Shown piece after piece: positions 34,652 to 40,582 of a stretch of 40,582 nucleotides of DNA. The notes beneath the pieces were generated by a model. That model was given only the letters and a program-made list of their open reading frames with translations, ran no database searches and was not told where the DNA came from. Made by a program: the position numbers and the translations under genes. Within the stretch, counting starts at the first letter, position 1; each line of letters begins with the position of its first letter. The stretch is from an uncultured Pelagibacteraceae bacterium (lineage in GTDB: Bacteria; Pseudomonadota; Alphaproteobacteria; Pelagibacterales; Pelagibacteraceae): positions 1 to 40,582 of the forward strand of contig CACNFS010000009.1 in assembly GCA_902619835.1 (NCBI GenBank), given 5' to 3'.

Positions 34652-36577
34652 TTATTTAAGCTGCGGCAGATTCGCAAAAAACTCGAGGGATTCGGGATTG
34701 GCTATAGCTTCTTTATTATTTATTTTTTCACCATTAATTACTTGTCGCACAGCTAGCTCTACAATCTTTCCACTTTTAGTTCTTGGAATCTCTGGAGCTT
34801 TAATAATTATTGAAGGAACATGTTTTGGAGAGCAGTTTCTTCTTATTTTAGATTTTATTAATTTGATTTTTTCTTCGTCCATTTCTTGATCATTTTTAGT
34901 TGTAACGAACAGAATAATCCTTACGTCATCATCGAAATCTTGACCTACGACTAAACCTTCAGTTATAAAATCTATGTCTTCCACTTGCTGGTAAATTTCT
35001 GAGGTTCCGATTCTCACTCCTCCTGGATTTAATGTGGCATCAGATCTGCCACGCATAATAAATCCATTATTTTTAGTTCTTTCAATAAAATCTCCGTGAT
35101 GCCAAATATTTTTAAATCTTGTGAAGTAAGCTTTATGGTATTTTTGACCATCCTCATCTCCCCAAAACTTAATTGGCATAGATGGAAAAGGTTGTTTAAC
35201 AACTAATTCTCCTTTATCTCCATCTGCTGTGCTATTTCCATCATCATTAAAGACATCGACATCAATACCCAAACTTTGTCCTTGGATCTCGCCTTTATGA
35301 ACATTTGAAAAAAGATTTCCAAGTACTAAACATCCAACCAAATCTGTTCCTCCGGCGATGGAAGTAAGGTGAACATCTTTCTTAATATTGTCGTATACAT
35401 ATTTAAAACTTTCCTCTGCTAATGGGGAACCAGTCGAAGCAATAATTTTAACAGAATTTAAATCTAAATTTTTACTATTGTACTTTTCGTTCTTAAGATG
35501 ATCTATATATTTTGCACTGACGCCGAATAAATTAATTTTTTTATTTTGACAATATTCTAACAGAATATCTATTTTAGGATAAACTGGAGCTCCATCAAAA
35601 AGAAAAATTGATGATCCTGTAGCAAGCCCCCCCACCAACCAATTCCACATCATCCAACCAGTTGTTGTGTAATAAAACAACTTGTCATTATCTCTGATAT
35701 CACAATGAAGCATAAACTCTTTGTTATGTTCAATTAATACGTTTCCAGTTCCATGAGTAATACATTTTGGTTTTCCAGTCGTTCCACTTGAAAAAAGGAT
35801 ATAAATTGGATGATTAAATTCAAACCTTTCAAAAGACTCATCTGACTGGATATTTAAAGTCTCTTCAAAATCAATAAATTTTTTTAAGTTTTCTTTTTCT
35901 TTTTTGTGATAATTGTAAACTATTACTTTTTCAATCGATGGGATTTGTTTAATCACCTCGTCAACTTTGTCTAAAATATTAATTTTTTTACCATTATAAA
36001 AATAATAATCACTTGTAATAAAAACTTTTGGCTCAATTTGTTTAAATCTATCAACCACACCTTGAACTCCAAAATCTGGAGAACATGATGACCATATTAT
36101 CCCATTTTTAGCACAGGCTAAAAAACTGATTATGGTTTCTATTTTGTTTGGTACATACGCAGCAATTCTATCACCTTTTTTTAAATTCAACTTTTTAAGA
36201 TAATTAGAAAATTTACAAACTTTTTCATATAAAATATTCCAAGTGATATGTTCTTCAAAACCTTTTTCAGATAAAAAGTTTATAGCTATATCATTTGTTT
36301 TTTTCTTAAGAATATTTTCTGTATAATTAAGTTTTGAGTCTGGAAAGAATTTTGATTTGTTGAAAACTTTATCTTTTTGAATTATTACCGATCCTTTGTC
36401 TCCTATAATTTTTGAGTAATCCCAAAACTTTGACCAGAACTCTTTAGGATTTTTTACTGACCATTGCCATAACTCTTTGAAATTACTTGATGATTTGAAA
36501 TTTATAAAATGACAAAAATCTTGTAAGATAGAGCTCTGTTTTAACTTCTGAGAAGGTTGCCAGAGAGGTTTGTTCAT
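34652..36577 (-). CDS. Acetoacetyl-CoA synthetase (acetoacetate-CoA ligase)
   Basis: The product is 641 residues, an adenylate-forming ligase of the acetoacetate branch: LWQPSQKLKQSSILQDFCHF at the N-terminus and WQWSVKNPKEFWSKFWDY are typical of this branch and differ from acetyl-CoA synthetase. The AMP-binding P-loop is LFSSGTTGKPK at 261-271. The C-terminal catalytic lysine is K604 in PRTKSGK, the residue commonly controlled by acetylation in this superfamily. It makes acetoacetyl-CoA from acetoacetate, CoA and ATP, and the thiolase 1 kb away would split that to acetyl-CoA. It converges on the deacetylase-family gene and is divergent from pyruvate dehydrogenase. Confidence 0.9.
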   Translation of the reverse strand: MNKPLWQPSQKLKQSSILQDFCHFINFKSSSNFKELWQWSVKNPKEFWSKFWDYSKIIGDKGSVIIQKDKVFNKSKFFPDSKLNYTENILKKKTNDIAINFLSEKGFEEHITWNILYEKVCKFSNYLKKLNLKKGDRIAAYVPNKIETIISFLACAKNGIIWSSCSPDFGVQGVVDRFKQIEPKVFITSDYYFYNGKKINILDKVDEVIKQIPSIEKVIVYNYHKKEKENLKKFIDFEETLNIQSDESFERFEFNHPIYILFSSGTTGKPKCITHGTGNVLIEHNKEFMLHCDIRDNDKLFYYTTTGWMMWNWLVGGLATGSSIFLFDGAPVYPKIDILLEYCQNKKINLFGVSAKYIDHLKNEKYNSKNLDLNSVKIIASTGSPLAEESFKYVYDNIKKDVHLTSIAGGTDLVGCLVLGNLFSNVHKGEIQGQSLGIDVDVFNDDGNSTADGDKGELVVKQPFPSMPIKFWGDEDGQKYHKAYFTRFKNIWHHGDFIERTKNNGFIMRGRSDATLNPGGVRIGTSEIYQQVEDIDFITEGLVVGQDFDDDVRIILFVTTKNDQEMDEEKIKLIKSKIRRNCSPKHVPSIIIKAPEIPRTKSGKIVELAVRQVINGEKINNKEAIANPESLEFFANLPQLK

Positions 36578-36729
36578 AAAAGTTAATTTAGCTCTTATGA
36601 AATTATTTTAATATATATTTTTTTAGAAGAAATTTCTGCACAATATGACCTTGATTGCCTCTAATTTCCTTCTTTTTAAACAAAAAATTAATTAACCATT
36701 TCATACTTAATTGAAGCATTTAGACATGA

Positions 36730-36787
36730 CAAAAAGTGGCAAAAAATGTGTCAAAAGTTGAACTATTCAACTAATAAGCGCTATTCT
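36730..36787 (+). promoter_or_regulatory. Regulatory region upstream of the pyruvate dehydrogenase operon
   Basis: Three short A-tracts follow C residues at 36730, 36740 and 36752, about one helical turn apart, suggesting bent DNA. Next is the inverted repeat AGTTGAACTATTCAACT (36756-36772, 7-bp arms). A possible promoter overlaps it: TTGAAC (36758-36763) and TATTCT (36782-36787), spacer 18. A separate TATAAT at 36833-36838 ends 7 nt before the ATG and may drive a leaderless transcript. The rest of the 268-bp gap shows no gene. Confidence 0.35.
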
Positions 36788-36845
36788 TTCTAGTTTATTA
36801 TTCAATAACTTTTTTATATGTTCCATCCTGTTTATAATAAGATTT

Positions 36846-39800
36846 ATGGCTCAGAATATTTCAGTTCCCGATATAGGTGATTTTAAGGACGTAGAAGTAA
36901 TTGAGATTTTAGTAAAACCAGGCGACCAAATTAATAAAAATGATCCAATCGTCACTATCGAGAGTGATAAATCAAGTGTTGAAATTCCATCACCTTCATC
37001 AGGTCAAATAAAGGATTTAAAAGTAAAAGTAGGCGATAAAGTTTCAGAAGGTAGTTTACTTGCTACTATAGAAAATGGCCAAGCTGCTCAAGCTCCAAAA
37101 AAAATTAAAGAAACTGAAGTTGAAGAAATTAAAGAAAAAACTAAATCTAATGGAAATTTAAATCCAGTAAAACAAGTTAAAAAAGTATTTGCTGAACCTG
37201 CCTCTAAAGATGATATTGACCCTGTTGAAACAAATGAATGGATAGATTCGTTAAATTCAGTAATTGAAAATGATGGAGCTCCTAGAGCAAGTTATCTTTT
37301 AAATAAAGTTATAGATCAAGCGTATAAATCTGGATTAGTCCTACCAGATACTAGAACGACTCCTTACATAAATACTATTCCTCCTGAAATAGAAGTTAAA
37401 TCTCCAGGTGATCAAAATATAGAAAAAAAAATCAGAGCCTACATTAGATGGAATGCTGCTGCTATGGTCGTTAAAGCTAATAAGAAAAGCTCTGAGCTGG
37501 GAGGCCATATTGGAACATTTGCATCTGCCGCAACTTTATATGACGTTGGTATGAACCATTTCTGGAGAGCAAAAAATAACAAGTTCGGAGGAGATCTTAT
37601 TTACTTTCAAGGTCACTCTGCTCCAGGTATGTACGCCAGAGCATTTTTAGAGGGAAGGATGACTGCAAAACAACTAGATGGATTTAGACAAGAGGTTGCT
37701 AAAGGCGGCTTATCTTCTTATCCTCATCCTTGGTTGATGCCAAACTTTTGGCAGTTCCCGACTGTCTCGATGGGCTTAGGGCCAATTATGGCAATCTATC
37801 AAGCACGTTTTTTAAAATATCTTATTAATAGAGGTTTAGTTAAAGATGAGGGAAGAAAAATTTGGGTTTTCCTTGGAGATGGTGAAATGGATGAACCAGA
37901 GTCGTTGGGTGCAATAGGTTTAGCTGCAAGAGAAAAATTAGATAACTTAATTTTTGTTATCAATTGTAATCTTCAAAGATTGGATGGACCTGTTAGAGGT
38001 AACGGAAAAATTATTCAAGAGTTAGAAGGAAGCTTTAGGGGAACCGGTTGGAATGTAATAAAAGTTATATGGGGATCTTATTGGGATCAATTATTAGCAA
38101 AAGATAAAACGGGTTTACTAGTAAAAAGAATGAACGAGTGTGTTGATGGTGAATATCAAGCTTTTAAGGCTAAAGGTGGTGAATATGTACGAAATAATTT
38201 TTTTGGAAAATATCCAGAACTTAAAGAGCTAGTTTCTTCAATGACAGATAAAGATATTTGGAGACTTAATAGAGGTGGACATGATCCACACAAAGTTTAT
38301 GCAGCTTACCATGCCGCGATGCAGCATACAGGGACTCCTACAGTAATACTTGCAAAAACAATTAAAGGTTATGGAATGGGTAAATCAGGAGAAAGTATAA
38401 ATACTACTCACCAACAAAAAAAATTAGATGAGGAGGATTTAATTTATTATAGAGATAGGTTTGGAGTACCCCTTACAGATAAACAAGTTAAAAATATTGA
38501 ATACTATAAACCTAGCGAAAATTCTGAAGAAATTAAGTACTTAAAGGAAAAAAGAATTAAGCTAGGTGGTTTCATTCCAGAAAGATCCTCTTTTGCAAAA
38601 GCAATCAAGGCTCCTCCAAAAGATATTTTTGATAATTTTATGAAATCTACGGGGGATAAAGAGATGTCTACAACAATGGCTCTCGTTAGAATGTTAACTG
38701 CCTTACTTCGAGATAAAAATTTATCACCTAGACTTGTGCCAATAATACCAGATGAGGCAAGAACTTTTGGAATGGAAGGTTTCTTTCAAAAAATTGGAAT
38801 TTACGCTCATGAAGGGCAGAAGTACGAACCCGTTGACTCAGAGCAACTAAGTTCATATCGAGAAGATAAAAACGGTCAAGTGTTAGAAGAAGGTATTAAC
38901 GAGTCAGGCGCAATGTCTTCTTGGATCGCTGCAGGAACCTCGTACACAAATCATGATTTGGAAATGATACCAATTTATATTTTTTACTCGATGTTTGGCT
39001 TTCAACGAGTTGGTGATCTTGCTTGGGCCGCTGGGGACTCCCAAGCTAGGGGTTTTTTAATTGGAGCTACAGCAGGAAGAACTACTTTGGCTGGTGAAGG
39101 GCTTCAGCACCAGGACGGTCATAGTCATTTGTTGGCTTCCAATATACCAAATTGTGTAAGTTATGACCCTACATTTGCTTATGAAATGGCAGTCATACTT
39201 CAAGATGGTCTTAAAAGAATGCATGAGAAGAAAGAAAATATTTTTTATTATATAACTGCAATGAACGAAAACTACGCCCACCCTCAGAAACCAAAAGGAA
39301 GTGATGACGGAATTTTAAAAGGGATGTATTTATTTAAAGAAAATAATAATAAAGGAAAAACAAAAGTACAACTTCTTGGTTCAGGAACAATTTTAAGAGA
39401 AATAATTTCAGCTTCAGAAATATTATCAAAAGAATACGGGATCGACTCTGATGTATGGAGTGTAACAAGCTTTAATGAATTAAGAAAAGATGGAATGGAA
39501 ACCGAAAGATGGAATTTATTAAATTCTAATAAAAAGAAGAAATCCTATGTGGAAAAATGTTTAGAGAAGAGAGCTGGCCCAATTATTGCTGCATCTGATT
39601 ATACAAGGGCATTTTCTGATCAGATAAGACCCTATACTGAAAAACCTTTTTACTCTCTAGGGACAGATGGTTATGGGAGAAGCGATACTAGAAAAAATTT
39701 AAGAAAGTTTTTTGAAGTTGATAAAGAACATATTGTTGCTTACACTTTGAGCGCATTAGCTAAAGAACAATTAATAGGCTCTGAACAGGCTGAAAAAGCA

Positions 39801-39851
39801 ATTAAGAAATATAAAATTGATAAAGAGAAAGAATTTCCCGCAAACTTATAA
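36846..39851 (+). CDS. aceE: Pyruvate dehydrogenase E1, homodimeric type, with N-terminal lipoyl domain
   Basis: The product is 1001 residues, against about 890 for ordinary AceE. Residues 1-77 are a complete lipoyl domain (ISVPDIGDFKDVEV..., lipoylation Lys42 in ESDKSSVE), followed by a charged linker (about 80-125). The AceE core then starts at ETNEWIDSL and runs to the end. The thiamine-diphosphate motif begins GDGEMDEPES at 344 and ends around the Asn-rich INCNLQRLDGP. E1 decarboxylates pyruvate and reductively acetylates a lipoyl group, normally carried on E2. Here E1 has its own arm. Alphaproteobacteria more often use a two-subunit E1 (PdhA/PdhB), so a homodimeric form is also of note. 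The E2 gene follows after 2 bp. Confidence 0.92.
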   Translation: MAQNISVPDIGDFKDVEVIEILVKPGDQINKNDPIVTIESDKSSVEIPSPSSGQIKDLKVKVGDKVSEGSLLATIENGQAAQAPKKIKETEVEEIKEKTKSNGNLNPVKQVKKVFAEPASKDDIDPVETNEWIDSLNSVIENDGAPRASYLLNKVIDQAYKSGLVLPDTRTTPYINTIPPEIEVKSPGDQNIEKKIRAYIRWNAAAMVVKANKKSSELGGHIGTFASAATLYDVGMNHFWRAKNNKFGGDLIYFQGHSAPGMYARAFLEGRMTAKQLDGFRQEVAKGGLSSYPHPWLMPNFWQFPTVSMGLGPIMAIYQARFLKYLINRGLVKDEGRKIWVFLGDGEMDEPESLGAIGLAAREKLDNLIFVINCNLQRLDGPVRGNGKIIQELEGSFRGTGWNVIKVIWGSYWDQLLAKDKTGLLVKRMNECVDGEYQAFKAKGGEYVRNNFFGKYPELKELVSSMTDKDIWRLNRGGHDPHKVYAAYHAAMQHTGTPTVILAKTIKGYGMGKSGESINTTHQQKKLDEEDLIYYRDRFGVPLTDKQVKNIEYYKPSENSEEIKYLKEKRIKLGGFIPERSSFAKAIKAPPKDIFDNFMKSTGDKEMSTTMALVRMLTALLRDKNLSPRLVPIIPDEARTFGMEGFFQKIGIYAHEGQKYEPVDSEQLSSYREDKNGQVLEEGINESGAMSSWIAAGTSYTNHDLEMIPIYIFYSMFGFQRVGDLAWAAGDSQARGFLIGATAGRTTLAGEGLQHQDGHSHLLASNIPNCVSYDPTFAYEMAVILQDGLKRMHEKKENIFYYITAMNENYAHPQKPKGSDDGILKGMYLFKENNNKGKTKVQLLGSGTILREIISASEILSKEYGIDSDVWSVTSFNELRKDGMETERWNLLNSNKKKKSYVEKCLEKRAGPIIAASDYTRAFSDQIRPYTEKPFYSLGTDGYGRSDTRKNLRKFFEVDKEHIVAYTLSALAKEQLIGSEQAEKAIKKYKIDKEKEFPANL

Positions 39852-39853
39852 TT

Positions 39854-40582
39854 ATGTCTGATCTTAAAATTACAGTTCCTGATATGGGTGATTTTAAGGA
39901 TGTAGAAATTATTGAAGTTCTTGTTAAAGAAGGTCAAACAATTAATAAAAATGACTCTTTAATTACTCTTGAAAGTGACAAATCAAGTGTTGAGGTTCCA
40001 TCTACTGAGTCAGGTAAAATTAATAAAATAAATGTTAAAGTCGGTGATAAAGTCAATCAAGGTGACCTCATTTTGACTTTGAAATCATCTGTAAAGGTGG
40101 AGCAAGTGAAAGAACCTGTTGCAAAGACGCCAGAAAAAAAAATAAATGTAAAAAAAGATCAACCTAAGAAAATTAAAACTCCTCCACCTGCAGCTGTTGA
40201 GACAACTAAAACAGGTACAAAATTAGCTAGTCCTAAAGTAAGAAAATTCGCAAGAGAATTAGGGGCGAACGTATTAGAAATTCCTGGTTCTCAAAGATCA
40301 GGGAGAGTCTCAGAAGAAGATGTTAAAGAATTTGTTCGATCGCAAGTAACGGTCAACAAAGGAGCTATTGAGAAAAAAGAATATAAAGAAGAATTTTCTC
40401 ACGAGGAATTTGGTCATATTGAAATAAAAGAAATACCTAGAGTAAAAAGATTATCCGGTCCTCATTTAGTTAGGTCTTGGACTGAGATCCCGCATGTTAC
40501 TCAACATGATGAGGTAGATGTAACTGAGATGGAACAATTTAGATCATCATTGTATGACTATTACTCTGGTGATGTTATTAAA
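39854..40582 (+). CDS. aceF: Pyruvate dehydrogenase E2, dihydrolipoamide acetyltransferase (partial)
   Basis: The frame starts at ATG 39854 and is still open at the window end after 243 codons. It has one lipoyl domain (residues 3-80, Lys43 in ESDKSSVE), a Lys/Pro-rich linker, a peripheral-subunit-binding domain (about 124-162, LASPKVRKFARELGAN), and the start of the catalytic domain (RVKRLSGPHLVRSW, then IPHVTQHDEVDVTEME). The catalytic His-Asp motif is beyond the edge. E2 forms the core of the complex and transfers acetyl groups to CoA. Only one lipoyl domain is present here, against three in E. coli AceF; the lipoyl domain on E1 is its close paralogue. Confidence 0.93.
   Translation, partial: MSDLKITVPDMGDFKDVEIIEVLVKEGQTINKNDSLITLESDKSSVEVPSTESGKINKINVKVGDKVNQGDLILTLKSSVKVEQVKEPVAKTPEKKINVKKDQPKKIKTPPPAAVETTKTGTKLASPKVRKFARELGANVLEIPGSQRSGRVSEEDVKEFVRSQVTVNKGAIEKKEYKEEFSHEEFGHIEIKEIPRVKRLSGPHLVRSWTEIPHVTQHDEVDVTEMEQFRSSLYDYYSGDVIK

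Noticed and set aside
36721-36757. The three CAAAA-type units before E1 as a possible short repeat array or CRISPR-like element
   Set aside because: Units are about 10-12 bp, imperfect and only three; better read as phased A-tracts.

Overview
The window is AT-rich, very compact bacterial DNA. It is best explained as a streamlined marine alphaproteobacterium of the SAR11/Pelagibacterales type. This rests on the strong AT bias, tiny intergenic gaps, a class I lysyl-tRNA synthetase, the bolA / J-domain / CobS / CobT-like cluster, rpmB-pyrD-lysK synteny and Lys/Asn/Ile-rich proteins. The lineage is an inference; no marker gene here settles it. I see no CRISPR array, insertion sequence, transposase, integrase or complete prophage.

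Layout. (1) 1-3814: the 3' end of aroB converges on bolA; then a + strand operon of a J-domain protein, a CobS-like AAA+ ATPase and a CobT-like VWA protein. (2) 3817-7316, - strand: lysK, pyrD, rpmB and a VUT/queuosine-precursor transporter. (3) 7409-10970, + strand: a TrkH-type potassium transporter, an AmpG-like permease and an SH3-NlpC/P60 peptidase. (4) 10971-11827: an accessory patch with a G/C-rich hairpin, a 16-codon ORF with a perfect Shine-Dalgarno, a small secreted protein, and a tRNA-Ser(GGA) whose last 18 nt are duplicated on the far side of the secreted-protein gene. (5) 11830-23689, mostly - strand: two translation operons, glycosyltransferase-thrS-infC-rpmI-rplT and pheS-pheT-lepA-glycosyltransferase-tRNA-Ser. 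A radical SAM gene on the opposite strand separates rplT from pheS. (6) 23727-31274: an alpha/beta hydrolase, then gltD-gltB (glutamate synthase) followed by a YeeZ-like epimerase. (7) 31439-32406: uppP, a possible 31-residue membrane peptide and tRNA-Arg(ACG). (8) 32467-36577: thiolase and a histone-deacetylase-family hydrolase, converging on acetoacetyl-CoA synthetase; thiolase plus ligase form a route from acetoacetate to acetyl-CoA. (9) 36846-40582: pyruvate dehydrogenase, a homodimeric-type E1 that carries its own N-terminal lipoyl domain, followed by E2 (cut by the window end).

Most of the window is housekeeping. The parts that deserve a second look are the lipoyl-E1 fusion, the att-like duplication at tRNA-Ser, the 16-codon ORF, the 19-bp palindrome on the predicted gltD promoter, the J-domain/CobS/CobT cassette with no CobN in view, and several -10 hexamers placed so close to the ATG that the transcripts may be leaderless. 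I could run no searches; family names come from motifs and length, and promoter calls from reading the bases.
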